From: JBCCGI01 sp039029355
GTDB taxonomy: Bacteria > Planctomycetota > UBA1135 > GCA-002686595
NCBI GenBank assembly: GCA_039029355.1
Contig: JBCCGI010000020.1
Span: 50,919 to 114,918, forward strand
DNA length: 64,000 nucleotides
Direction of reading: 5' to 3'
Shown here: positions 34,564-42,496 of the stretch, in pieces
Layout: each line of letters opens with the position of its first letter
Numbering within the stretch: the first letter of the stretch is position 1
Position numbers and translations under genes: made by a program
Notes under the pieces: generated by a model
Seen by the model: only the letters and a program-made list of their open reading frames with translations
What the model was told of the DNA's origin: nothing
Databases searched by the model: none

Positions 34564-35595
34564 ATGCTCCTCACGCTCGCCGCCACCCTGCCGCTTCTCA
34601 GCGCCCCCCAGAGCGACGGGGCCGAAACGCTCTTCGTCGTCACCTCCCTCCCCTACATCGCGGATGTCGTGCGCCAGGTCGGCGGCGAGGACGTGGAGGC
34701 CGTCTCGCTCGTCGCGCCGGGCGTGGACCCGCACCACGTGGAGCTCACGCCGGCCCAACTGTCCCAGCTGCGGCGTTCCGACCTCTTCCTGGAGAACGGG
34801 ATGCAGCTCGAGTCCTGGGCGCCGCGCGTGCTCGAGGCCAGCGGGCGAGCGGAGCTGGCCCAGGGGGGGAGCGCGCATGCCTTCGTGACGAACGGCATCC
34901 GTCCGCTCGAGGTGCCCACGGCGGCCGAAGCCCAGGCCGGCGGGCACTCCCACGCCGCCGGGAACCCCCATGCGTGGCTCGACCCGCTCAACCTCAAGGT
35001 GGTCGCGAACAACGTGGCCGATGCGCTCTCGGCGGTCGCGCCCGAGCGCCGGAGCGCCTTCCAGGAGCGCTATGTGGAGTACGCCAAGCGCGTCGACGCG
35101 GCCTTCTTCGGCGAGGAGTTGGAAGCCCTGCTCGGCGGTCGCACGCTCGACCGCCTACACCGGAGCGGGCGGCTGATCGACTTCCTGGAAGGGCGTGAGG
35201 TGCGGGGCGAGAAGCTGAGCGGGAAGCTCGGCGGCTGGCTCGGGCGTGCGCGGGCTCTCCCGGAGAAGAAGGTCTTCACCTACCACCGGACTTGGAGCTA
35301 CCTGGAGCAGGCCTTCGACCTGGAAGTCGTCGCGACGCTCGAGGAGAAGCCCGGCATCGCGCCCGGCCCGGCCTACCTGGAAGAGCTGAGCGGCCGCGCG
35401 CGCTCCGAGGGCGTGCGCCTCGTGCTCGCGCCGCCCTTCTACCCCAGCGTCCGCATCGAGGGCTTCGCGGAGCGTATCGGCGGCACGGCGTTGATCCTCC
35501 CCACCCAGCCCGGCGAGGCCGAGCAGACCGACGACCTGTTCCGGATGTTCGACCGGATCCTGGCCACCCTGGAGACCGCCTCGATCCAGCGCTGA
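34564..35595 (+). CDS. znuA: ZnuA/TroA-type metal-binding lipoprotein-like substrate-binding protein
   Basis: A 343-residue periplasmic solute-binding protein of the cluster A-I (ZnuA/TroA/MntC) family. A short hydrophobic leader (MLLTLAATLPLLSA) has no lipobox cysteine. Family ligands are visible: His57/His58 in DPHHVELTP, His136 in NPHAWLDP and His241 in TYHRTW. The segment between the first and second ligands is short (GGHSHAAG), with only two His, unlike the long His loop of some ZnuA proteins. The His repeats of the upstream protein may substitute for that loop. Zinc is the likeliest cargo given the His-rich neighbours; manganese cannot be excluded. The ATPase and permease genes follow directly. 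Confidence 0.9.
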   Translation: MLLTLAATLPLLSAPQSDGAETLFVVTSLPYIADVVRQVGGEDVEAVSLVAPGVDPHHVELTPAQLSQLRRSDLFLENGMQLESWAPRVLEASGRAELAQGGSAHAFVTNGIRPLEVPTAAEAQAGGHSHAAGNPHAWLDPLNLKVVANNVADALSAVAPERRSAFQERYVEYAKRVDAAFFGEELEALLGGRTLDRLHRSGRLIDFLEGREVRGEKLSGKLGGWLGRARALPEKKVFTYHRTWSYLEQAFDLEVVATLEEKPGIAPGPAYLEELSGRARSEGVRLVLAPPFYPSVRIEGFAERIGGTALILPTQPGEAEQTDDLFRMFDRILATLETASIQR

Positions 35596-35600
35596 CGAAG

Positions 35601-36296
35601 GTGTCCGACAACGCCCCTCTGCTGCGGCTCAACCGCGTCTCGCTCGGTTACGGCGGCGCGCCCATCCTCGTTGACATCGACCTGGAGGTGCGCCGCGGAG
35701 AGCTGCTGGCTTTCGTCGGCCGCAACGGGTCGGGCAAGTCGACCCTGCTCGCGGCGCTGCTGGGCACGCTGCCGCCGCTTACCGGCACGCGCGAGGGTGC
35801 GCCGCGCTTCGGGTACGCACCCCAGCGCGGAGAGCTGGACCCCGTGTTCCCCTTCCTCAGCGAGGAGACGGTCGCCATGGGGCTCGTGGGCCGCGGCCGC
35901 ACGGGACGCGGGGACCGGCGCGCGAAGGTCGCGACGGCCCTCGCGACGGCGGGGCTCGCGGAGCAGGCTCGCGTCCCCTTCCGCGATCTCTCGGGAGGCC
36001 AACGCCAGCGCGCGATGATCGCGCGGGCCCTCGTCGCCGAGCCCGAGGTGGTCGTCCTGGACGAGCCGACCAACGACCTGGACGTGCAAGGCCAGGCCGA
36101 GGTCGTCGCGCTCCTGCGCCGACTGCACGCGGGCGGCACGACGCTCGTGCTCGTCAGCCACGACCTCGAGCTGGTGTGCGCGGTCGCCGACCGCGTCGGC
36201 GTCCTGCGTGACGGCCACCTGACGATGGTGGAGCCCGAGGCCATCGCCGACCCCGAGGCCCGAACCGAGCTGCTCGGCCTGTCCGCCGCCCTCTGA
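35601..36296 (+). CDS. znuC: Metal ABC transporter ATPase (ZnuC-like)
   Basis: A 231-residue ATP-binding subunit. Walker A GRNGSGKST is at 40-48, the signature is LSGGQRQR, and Walker B with D-loop is VVVLDEPTNDLD, followed by the switch histidine in LVSHDLE. The GTG start lies 5 bp after the znuA stop. Its own TGA overlaps the ATG of the permease (TGATG), so the three genes are translationally coupled. Family context fits a zinc or manganese importer. Confidence 0.93.
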   Translation: MSDNAPLLRLNRVSLGYGGAPILVDIDLEVRRGELLAFVGRNGSGKSTLLAALLGTLPPLTGTREGAPRFGYAPQRGELDPVFPFLSEETVAMGLVGRGRTGRGDRRAKVATALATAGLAEQARVPFRDLSGGQRQRAMIARALVAEPEVVVLDEPTNDLDVQGQAEVVALLRRLHAGGTTLVLVSHDLELVCAVADRVGVLRDGHLTMVEPEAIADPEARTELLGLSAAL

Positions 36297-37786
36297 TGCG
36301 CGAGCTCTTCACGACCGTCGCGAGCTTCGCGTCAAGCTACTGGGCCACGCTCGCCCTGGGGGCTCTCTGCGCCTACCTCGGCGTGTTCACCGTCCTGCGC
36401 CGGATCGTGTTCACGGGTGCGGCCCTGGCCCAGGCCGCGGCGGCCGGAGTGGCCGCCTCCTTCTGGGTACTCACCCTTCCTCTTCCGGCCGCCCTGCACG
36501 CCTTCGTCACGAGCTGGGGCGCGACCCTCGGCAGCCTCGGGGCTTCGGTCGGCTCAGCCCTGGCCCTGGCCCGCGGAGAGCGGCGCGGGCGCCTGACCGC
36601 CGACGCGCTGGTCGGCGTGGTCTTCGCCGCCTCCTCCGCCCTGGCGGTCCTCCTGGTCTGGCGCTCGAGCAAGGGGCTGGTCGAGCTCAAGAACATCCTG
36701 GCCGGGGACGTCCTGCTCTCCAGCTCCGGCGACCTCGTGTCGCTGTGGTTCGGCGTCGCCGGCGTGGCGGTGCTGCACGCCTTCCTGCGCTCGCGCTTCC
36801 TGCTGGTGGCGTACGACCCGCCCTTCGCACGGGCGCAGGGGCTCGACGTGCGCAACCTCGAGCGCGCCTTCCTCGCCTCGCTGGCGGTGGCCGTCGCCGT
36901 CGCCCTGCGCGCAGCCGGGCTCATGCTGGTGTTCGGCACGCTGGTTCTGACCCCGCTGGTCGGCCTGAGGGTGGCGGGGACGCTGGGACGCGCCACCTGG
37001 GTCGCCGTCGGTGCCGCCTGGAGCTCGACGCTGGGCGGCTTCCTTCTGGCGACGCACCAGAACCTGCCCGTGGCTCCGACGATCGTCGCCTGCGAGGTGG
37101 CTCTGCTCGTCGCCGCGATGCTCCTGCCCCGCACGACCCAGGCCGTTTGTCTCGCGGGCGGTGTGTGCGCCCTTGCCGCAGGGGCGGTCCTCGCCGCCAT
37201 GGCCCCGGAGCGGGTCCCGACGCAGCTCTCCGCAGCGGACTTCGAACCGACGGGAGCTCACTCCCACCGACACGGCGCGGGTCACAGCGCGGGCCACGGG
37301 CCGCGCCGGGCCGTTGAGGTCCATCTCGCTGCCCTGGCGGACCTCGCGCTGTCCGACGAGGTCCGCATCCGCGCCGTGGAGGCGTTGGGCACCCTGCGCG
37401 CGCCGGAGGCGGTACGCCCGCTCATCGAGGCCATGGGCGAGCCCTTCGAGGACCTGGCCCTGCGCGCTCGCACGTCGGCCGTCGCCCTCGGTCGGGAGCC
37501 CAGCGGAGAGGGCCTGAACCAGCTGCTCGTGCTCGCCGACGGCCCCGATGCCGAGCTGGCGACCCACGCGGCGCGGGTCCTGGTCGAGATGGAGCACGAG
37601 GGTGCCTGGTCGCTGCTCGTGCGAGGACTCGCCGATTCCTCGGTGCCCCTTCTCCTGCGGGAGGAGACCCACGCCTTCCTGACGGAGACCAACGACGGGG
37701 ACCCGCTGGGGTACGACGCCTTCGCCGAGCCGGTCGACAACGCCGAGGCCCTGGACGCCTGGCGCGCCTGGGCCGCGAGTCGCTGA
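36296..37786 (+). CDS. znuB: Metal ABC permease (ZnuB-like) fused to His-rich linker and HEAT-like repeats
   Basis: A 496-residue fusion. Residues 1-300 are an ABC-3 family permease with about eight to nine TM helices, the LGVFTVLRRIVFTGAALAQ start, DALVGVVFA and GLMLVFGTLVLTPLVGL. Ordinary ZnuB proteins end near 260-300 residues. Here a His-rich linker (HSHRHGAGHSAGHG, 322-335) is followed by about 150 residues of HEAT-like helical repeats (VRIRAVEALGTLRAPEAVRPLIEAM; ARTSAVALGR; THAARVLVEMEHEGAW). By TM count the extension probably faces the cytoplasm, where it could meter incoming metal or bind a partner; this is inference. It is the last gene of the operon. Confidence 0.9.
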   Translation: MRELFTTVASFASSYWATLALGALCAYLGVFTVLRRIVFTGAALAQAAAAGVAASFWVLTLPLPAALHAFVTSWGATLGSLGASVGSALALARGERRGRLTADALVGVVFAASSALAVLLVWRSSKGLVELKNILAGDVLLSSSGDLVSLWFGVAGVAVLHAFLRSRFLLVAYDPPFARAQGLDVRNLERAFLASLAVAVAVALRAAGLMLVFGTLVLTPLVGLRVAGTLGRATWVAVGAAWSSTLGGFLLATHQNLPVAPTIVACEVALLVAAMLLPRTTQAVCLAGGVCALAAGAVLAAMAPERVPTQLSAADFEPTGAHSHRHGAGHSAGHGPRRAVEVHLAALADLALSDEVRIRAVEALGTLRAPEAVRPLIEAMGEPFEDLALRARTSAVALGREPSGEGLNQLLVLADGPDAELATHAARVLVEMEHEGAWSLLVRGLADSSVPLLLREETHAFLTETNDGDPLGYDAFAEPVDNAEALDAWRAWAASR

Positions 37787-38004
37787 ACTGCCGCGCAACC
37801 GCCGTCGGTCCTGCCGCCGCGGCCACGGGACGCGCGTTCCTGCTGTGCTCGCTCTTCGGTGGGAGCCGGATCGCGCCTACCGACGCGAGCGCAACCCGGT
37901 CCTCGTCCACGTGATGCACTCGCTCCGGGGCGGAGCGGTGCGGCGGGTTCGGGACGTCCCGTGATACCGGCCGTCGACGTCGCGCTCCGCAATCACAGCG
38001 GGAC

Positions 38005-39009
38005 TCAAAGCCGGGCGAAGTCGACGCCCACGACGGGCTCGTCCGCCTCGATCAGCTCCCGCCTGCGCCGCAGCTGGTCGCGCTGCTCCGGCGTTGGCTC
38101 GCGCTCGTTGAGCTGGGCCGCGAGGACGTAGTTCATGACCCGCTGAAGGCGCAGGAAGCGAGGTAGTGCCTCGAGCCAGGAGCGCTCGAGCGTGCGTCGC
38201 GCTCCGTATCCCCGCAGGAGGTGTCCGGCGAACTCGGAGGTGCCCTCGTTGCGCTCGTCGTCGGGGAGGTCGAGCGCGACGTAGTAGATGGCGACCGCCA
38301 GGTCGCGAACGAACCACCCATACTCGCAGTTGTCGAAGTCGAAGGCGGTGATGCGCCCGTCGCCGTAGCAGAAGTTGCGCTGCGTGAGGTCCGCGTGGAT
38401 CAGGCCGTACGCGTCGGCGTGCCTGGGCAGGGATTCGACCGCCCGGCGCGCCTGCTGGCACACCTCTCGAACGCGGACCTCGTTCGGGGGGAGCCAGCGC
38501 TCGCCGTCCAGGACGTCGTACTCGAACCACTGCTGGCGTCGGTAGGCCGGGGCCGAGGGAGTGAACCGCCTGGCGTGGAGATGGAGGCGGGCGAGGAGAT
38601 CGCCCCACTGCTCGAAGAGGTCGGGTGCCCAGCAGGCGCGCCGGATCGCCGGCGCGTCGTCGAGGAGGACGCCGGGGGCCCGTTCGAACGCGGTGGCGAC
38701 GAAGTAGCCCTCCTCGTCCGGCGCGACGATCTCGACGAGGTTGCCGTGGCGTGACCGCAGCACGCCCGCAACGGGGAGGCCGGCGGCCGCGAGGCTCGTG
38801 ACCCACTGGACCTCGCCCATCGTGTAGTCGGCGGTGCGGCGCATGCTGTGGGAGATGCGGAGGATCCAGCCCGACGCGCCGCCGTCGGCCTCGAAGACGA
38901 AGTTCTCGAAGCCGGCGAGGCGCTCAAGGTCGGAGGGACGCACGCCGTACTTCGCCGCCGCGTGGGCGACGACCGACTCGTTCCACCTCGCGGCTAGGGC
39001 CGGGAGCAT
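38005..39009 (-). CDS. APH/choline-kinase-fold phosphotransferase
   Basis: A 334-residue member of the aminoglycoside-phosphotransferase/SrkA-like fold. HADLTQRN at 205-212 is the catalytic loop (HxDxxxxN), and AFDFDNCEYGW at 222-232 contains the metal-binding DFD. N-terminal elements include FENFVFEADGG as nucleotide loop and ILRISHSMRR with a likely ATP-contacting region. Members phosphorylate small-molecule hydroxyls or Ser/Thr in proteins. It ends the leftward operon of the peptide cassette, and its ATG overlaps the upstream gene by 16 bp. Possible jobs are phosphorylation of the cassette peptide (which has two Thr), self-resistance, or regulation; none is shown by the sequence. The frame is open much further upstream, but that part is the antisense-frame shadow of the neighbouring gene. 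Confidence 0.88.
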   Translation of the reverse strand: MLPALAARWNESVVAHAAAKYGVRPSDLERLAGFENFVFEADGGASGWILRISHSMRRTADYTMGEVQWVTSLAAAGLPVAGVLRSRHGNLVEIVAPDEEGYFVATAFERAPGVLLDDAPAIRRACWAPDLFEQWGDLLARLHLHARRFTPSAPAYRRQQWFEYDVLDGERWLPPNEVRVREVCQQARRAVESLPRHADAYGLIHADLTQRNFCYGDGRITAFDFDNCEYGWFVRDLAVAIYYVALDLPDDERNEGTSEFAGHLLRGYGARRTLERSWLEALPRFLRLQRVMNYVLAAQLNEREPTPEQRDQLRRRRELIEADEPVVGVDFARL

Positions 39010-40613
39010 CGCACCCTCCAGCCGGGGCCGCGCTCGCGGGCCACCGGCGACCGCCGGGCGCGGCAGGCGGCGGCGAGGTCGGACGCGCTGAGGGTGACCG
39101 CGGGGTCGCTTCGGCCGAGGCAGCGGTTGATCTCGCTCTGAAGCGCGGAGAGCTGCGGCAGCGCCGCCGCCTCCAACCGCGCGATCCGCTCCGCCGGGTC
39201 CCGGCCGTCGAACGGGGCGTCGGGGAACCGGACCGGGCGCGCGGACAGCGCGCGCCGGCACTCGGCGAGCCTCCAGCGCCGCAGTGCAGCGCGCGATGCG
39301 CGCTCCTCGGCGCTGGCGACCCGGGGGCGTCGAAGGCGCAGCGCGGCGCGGCGCAGCTCCGTTGCGAGCCCGTGGGCGACCGGCCGGGACGCCGCTTGCT
39401 CGGACAGGCCCAGGTCGAGCTCGGACGTGACCCGGCTCAGGAGCGCCTCGAAGTTGCCCTGCAGGGCGAGCGCGAGCAGCCCGTAGCGGAGCCCCGTCCG
39501 GACATCCTCCGTCCGGACCACCGCCGGGCCACGGTCCCGCGAGCCGCGGCCGACCATCAGCACCTCGAGCAACGAGCGCAGCTTCGGCTCGGGCGGCGCC
39601 CAGATGCAGGTGGCGTCGGCGAAGAGCCCCCGGCGCTCGACGACGTCGAGCAGGGCGGCGGGCCCGGGCGAGTCGTCCGGCCGGACAGCCGAACGCGGGT
39701 CGGCGAGCAGCCGCTCGGCGGCGGAGCGAAGCCCGTCGACGACGCGATACAGGGAGGAGACCGGAACGGGGAGGCGGCCGTTCGCGAGCGGGTTCTCGCT
39801 CCGGACGAGCAGGTACCCCGGGAGCGCCGCGAGCGCGCTCGCAAACAGCTCGGTCTGCCCCACCGTCAGGCAGCCTCCGGGCGCGAGCCCAAAGAGATCC
39901 GCCCAGAGCGACCGCGCGCCCGCGACCGTGTCGAGCACCGCGTCCCAGTGGGTCGACAGCGCGGCGAGCGCGGACGCGTTGACGGGCTTGGGGTGGTGGA
40001 AGCGAGGCCCGGGCTCGGTGCAGATGCGCCACTCGGTTTCGACGTCCTGGCGCAGCTCGGGAGGGTCGACCGCGTGCTCCCCCACCTGCCTACCGGCCTC
40101 GTCGAACGCCGGTTGCGCCACGCGGGCTCCGGGCACCAAGAGCTCCAGGCGGCGGAGGTCGCAGGCCCGCCCGAAGAGCTCGCGCGTGAGCTTGGCGGGG
40201 TCGAGCAGGGCGCTCCAGGCGCGGCCGAGGTCGGGCGGAGCGAACGCCGTCGCCGAGCCGCCGGAGGGAGCCGGCCACGGTCCCGCGGCCAGCACGCCCT
40301 CCTCCAGCAGCACCGTCAGGTACCCGCGCACCTTCTCCCAGCCGTACCGGCCGCGGGCCGCCCACCGCATCGCGTCTTGGGCGCGGAAGGTCGCCTGTCG
40401 CAGCAGCCCCTCGCCGAACGGGATGTCGTCGGGGTCGTCGAAGCAGACCTCGGTCGCTCCGTGGTAGACGTAGAGCGCTCGGTGGCCCTCCGGAGTCGTG
40501 GCATAGACGTGCTGCAGCCGGTAGGGCCTACGCACGTGGAGCTCGTCGAGCGGCCGCAGCTCGCGCCTGTCCGGGTCAGCGGTCGCAGGCACGATGGGAT
40601 CAGCCGCGGACAT
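38994..40613 (-). CDS. Unknown-family protein A of peptide cassette (paralogue of next gene)
   Basis: A 539-residue soluble protein without signal peptide or TM helix. I do not recognise its family. It is clearly a paralogue of the 556-residue neighbour: both share a start block (LYVYHGATEVCFDDP against LYLYYSNKELCFDEP), PFGEGLLRQATFRA against PFARGLLTHERFRA, a W..VRGYL..LLEEGVL segment like a small winged helix, then LxxLELLVPGARVAQPAFD-GRQVGE, TEWRIC-PGxRF and LEVLM. The C-terminal third is Arg/Ala-rich helical and may be a coiled coil. No Cys-rich, SAM, ATP or zinc motif was found. Overlaps of 14 bp and 16 bp with its neighbours indicate tight coupling. A role in peptide maturation as one half of a heteromeric enzyme or adaptor is inference from context. 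Confidence 0.8.
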   Translation of the reverse strand: MSAADPIVPATADPDRRELRPLDELHVRRPYRLQHVYATTPEGHRALYVYHGATEVCFDDPDDIPFGEGLLRQATFRAQDAMRWAARGRYGWEKVRGYLTVLLEEGVLAAGPWPAPSGGSATAFAPPDLGRAWSALLDPAKLTRELFGRACDLRRLELLVPGARVAQPAFDEAGRQVGEHAVDPPELRQDVETEWRICTEPGPRFHHPKPVNASALAALSTHWDAVLDTVAGARSLWADLFGLAPGGCLTVGQTELFASALAALPGYLLVRSENPLANGRLPVPVSSLYRVVDGLRSAAERLLADPRSAVRPDDSPGPAALLDVVERRGLFADATCIWAPPEPKLRSLLEVLMVGRGSRDRGPAVVRTEDVRTGLRYGLLALALQGNFEALLSRVTSELDLGLSEQAASRPVAHGLATELRRAALRLRRPRVASAEERASRAALRRWRLAECRRALSARPVRFPDAPFDGRDPAERIARLEAAALPQLSALQSEINRCLGRSDPAVTLSASDLAAACRARRSPVARERGPGWRVRCSRP

Positions 40614-42270
40614 CCCGCGCCGCCACAGGTCTACCGCCTCGGCCCCGCGCCAGCACCTCCGACGCGAGCGGGCGCGCGGTCGCCGCCGCGAGGTCGGCCG
40701 GGCCGAAGGGCCGGGCCCGGGCGGGCGAGCGTCGCAGCACGAGGTTGATGCGCTCCTGCACCGCGGCGGCGGCGTCCAGGTGGAGCGTCTCCATCCGCGC
40801 GGCGGCGGCCTGCGCCTGGTCGGCCGCGCTGCCTCCGCCCGCCCCCGCGGAAGGCGCGCCCGCCAGCGGAGGCAGCTCCGGGGATCCGGGGACGCGGGCG
40901 CGGACCTGCGCGGCGAGCTCGGCGACCGCCGCGCGCCCGGCCGGCGCCGAGACGGTCTGAACGCCCCGCCGCACCTCGGCGAGCCACTCGTCGAGCTCCC
41001 GCCCTTGGGCCTCGGCCGCTCCCCCGCGCTCGGCGAGCTCGTCCCGCAGGGCCTGGACCGGCTCCCACGTGTGGAGCTCGAACCACCGCCGCTGAAGGTA
41101 GAGCAGGATCGCTTCGTCGAAGTACGCGAGCGCCCGCTCGAGATCGCCTACGCAGCGCTCCAGATCCGCCCTCGACCCGGCGACGTCGGGCAGGCTCCGG
41201 GCGGGGCTCTTGCCGGTCAGCATCACCTCGAGCAACTCGCGGATCAGGTTCGTCGGGCCGGCGCACACCCGCCCCTTGGTGTGGTAGAGCTCGGTCCGCT
41301 CCACGTAGCGCAGGAAGGCATCGGCATCGACCCGCTCGCCGGGCGTCGCCTCGGGGGTCCAGTCCGCGACGCCGACCATCCTCCCCTCGGTCGCGAAGCG
41401 GACTCCGTCGGCGATGCGGAACATCGCGGCCAGGCATGCGTCGACCTCGCCGCCTCGGAGCGGCGCGCGGGGGCGCATCAGCGTGTACGCCGGCAGCGCG
41501 AGCACCGCGCACGACAGGAGGTAGAGCCCTCCGACCGACATCCCGTCCGCCTCTTGCGGATAGCGGCGGACGAACCCGGAGCGCAGGGCCGCGATCCACG
41601 CCAGGGACGTCTCCCAGTGCGTCCTCATCGAGCTCAGCGCGGTCACGTTCATGAGCCCGGCCTCGAAGCGGCTTCCGGGGTACCTGCACACCCGCCACTC
41701 GGTGCGGATGGGCTGGAGCAGCTCGGCGCGCACGTTGGCCTCGCCGACCTGGCGGCCCTCGGTATCGATGGCGGGATGGGCGACGCGGAACACCGGGAGG
41801 AAGAACTCGAGCTGGTTCAGGTCGAACGGGACGCCGAAGACCCCGGCTCCGAGCTCGGCGCAGCGATCGTGCGCGCGGCTCCAGCAGCGCGTCGTGTCCG
41901 GCGCGTCCACGGGCTCCACGCCGGGCCCTCCGGTAGAGCTTCGCGGAGCCAACGTCGCGTCCTGCGCGGGCGGCGCGTCGTCCCCGGCGTGTCGGACGAT
42001 GCCCTCTTCGACCAGCGTCTCGAGCAGCTCCCGGACCGTCGACCAGGCGTAGGGCTCACCGTCCGCCCAGGTGCGGGTCGACCCCGCGCGGAAGCGCTCG
42101 TGGGTCAGGAGTCCGCGCGCGAACGGGACGAGCCAAGGCTCGTCGAAGCAGAGCTCCTTGTTGGAGTAGTAGAGGTAGAGCGCCGTGCGGTTCCGGCCGC
42201 AGGGCCGCTCTTCGTGGAGCAGGCGTCGCCAGCTCGGGATGAAGAGGTCGTCGTCCGGTTGGAGCGGCAC
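40600..42270 (-). CDS. Unknown-family protein B of peptide cassette
   Basis: A 556-residue soluble protein, the first large gene after the 19-residue peptide. It shares an ordered set of motifs with the 539-residue downstream protein: LYLYYSNKELCFDEP, PFARGLLTHERFRA, WSTVRELLETLVEEGIV (helix-turn-helix-like, about 75-95), LNQLEFFLPVFRVAHPAID, EGRQVGEAN, RTEWRVCRYPGSRF and ELLEVMLTGK. The region 75-95 could be a peptide-binding winged helix of the kind RiPP enzymes use to hold leader sequences, but that is a guess. No cofactor-binding motif is visible. The start is GTG at 42270, without a strong Shine-Dalgarno. A hairpin separates it from the peptide gene, which could set the ratio of peptide to protein. 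Confidence 0.8.
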   Translation of the reverse strand: MPLQPDDDLFIPSWRRLLHEERPCGRNRTALYLYYSNKELCFDEPWLVPFARGLLTHERFRAGSTRTWADGEPYAWSTVRELLETLVEEGIVRHAGDDAPPAQDATLAPRSSTGGPGVEPVDAPDTTRCWSRAHDRCAELGAGVFGVPFDLNQLEFFLPVFRVAHPAIDTEGRQVGEANVRAELLQPIRTEWRVCRYPGSRFEAGLMNVTALSSMRTHWETSLAWIAALRSGFVRRYPQEADGMSVGGLYLLSCAVLALPAYTLMRPRAPLRGGEVDACLAAMFRIADGVRFATEGRMVGVADWTPEATPGERVDADAFLRYVERTELYHTKGRVCAGPTNLIRELLEVMLTGKSPARSLPDVAGSRADLERCVGDLERALAYFDEAILLYLQRRWFELHTWEPVQALRDELAERGGAAEAQGRELDEWLAEVRRGVQTVSAPAGRAAVAELAAQVRARVPGSPELPPLAGAPSAGAGGGSAADQAQAAAARMETLHLDAAAAVQERINLVLRRSPARARPFGPADLAAATARPLASEVLARGRGGRPVAARDVRG

Positions 42271-42316
42271 GTGGCGCGGGCCCCCGGCTTGCTCGATGGT
42301 GCGGCTTCGCCCAATG

Positions 42317-42344
42317 GCAGGGGTCTGGTGGCACCAGCCCCTGC
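42317..42344 (-). terminator. Hairpin between 19-residue peptide gene and downstream operon
   Basis: GCAGGGG-T-CTGGTG (42317-42330) pairs with CACCAGCCCCTGC (42332-42344): 13 base pairs with one bulged T and a minimal loop. It starts 13 nt after the peptide stop codon when read leftward and has no T tract after it. That fits a leaky attenuator or mRNA-end stabiliser raising the amount of the short gene over the enzymes, a common arrangement in peptide-precursor operons. Confidence 0.55.
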
Positions 42345-42357
42345 TCCGGGCGTCTGT

Positions 42358-42417
42358 TTAGCCGCGCACGACGATAAACGGACCCAGCCCGGCCTTCGTT
42401 CTGGTCTTGACCTTCAT
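42358..42417 (-). CDS. Candidate 19-residue cationic peptide (RiPP precursor or leaderless peptide)
   Basis: The frame reads MKVKTRTKAGLGPFIVVRG and stops with TAA. AAAGGAG lies 8 nt before the ATG, the best ribosome binding site in the window, which argues strongly that this tiny frame is translated. The peptide has five basic and no acidic residues, no Cys, Ser, Asp, Glu or Asn, a basic N-terminal half and a hydrophobic end (GPFIVVRG). It lies at the head of the leftward operon and opposite an HlyD/C39-ABC export operon. From memory, a KVKTxxKAG core occurs in small uncharacterised bacterial peptides; I cannot check this. The frame is open up to 42615, so a longer 85-residue product is possible, but that part lacks a ribosome site and looks noncoding. 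Confidence 0.65.
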   Translation of the reverse strand: MKVKTRTKAGLGPFIVVRG

Positions 42418-42496
42418 GTGTATTGCTCCTTTCGGATATCGACTGTGAGAAGTGGCTACGCCGGGCCCGAAGGCTCGGCGACTTTGTTGTCTCCAA

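Noticed and set aside
38994..42270. LanB-type lanthipeptide dehydratase assignment for the paralogue pair
   Set aside because: Neither sequence shows LanB elimination or glutamylation motifs, and the candidate peptide has no Cys or Ser to form lanthionine.
42378..42393. Double-glycine leader cleavage site in the 19-residue peptide
   Set aside because: Only KAGLG is present; it does not match the GG/GA/GS site with upstream hydrophobic spacing that C39 domains use.
42358..42417. Lasso peptide or graspetide precursor
   Set aside because: The peptide has no Asp or Glu to form the isopeptide or ester linkage, and no lasso B/C protein or ATP-grasp ligase is nearby.
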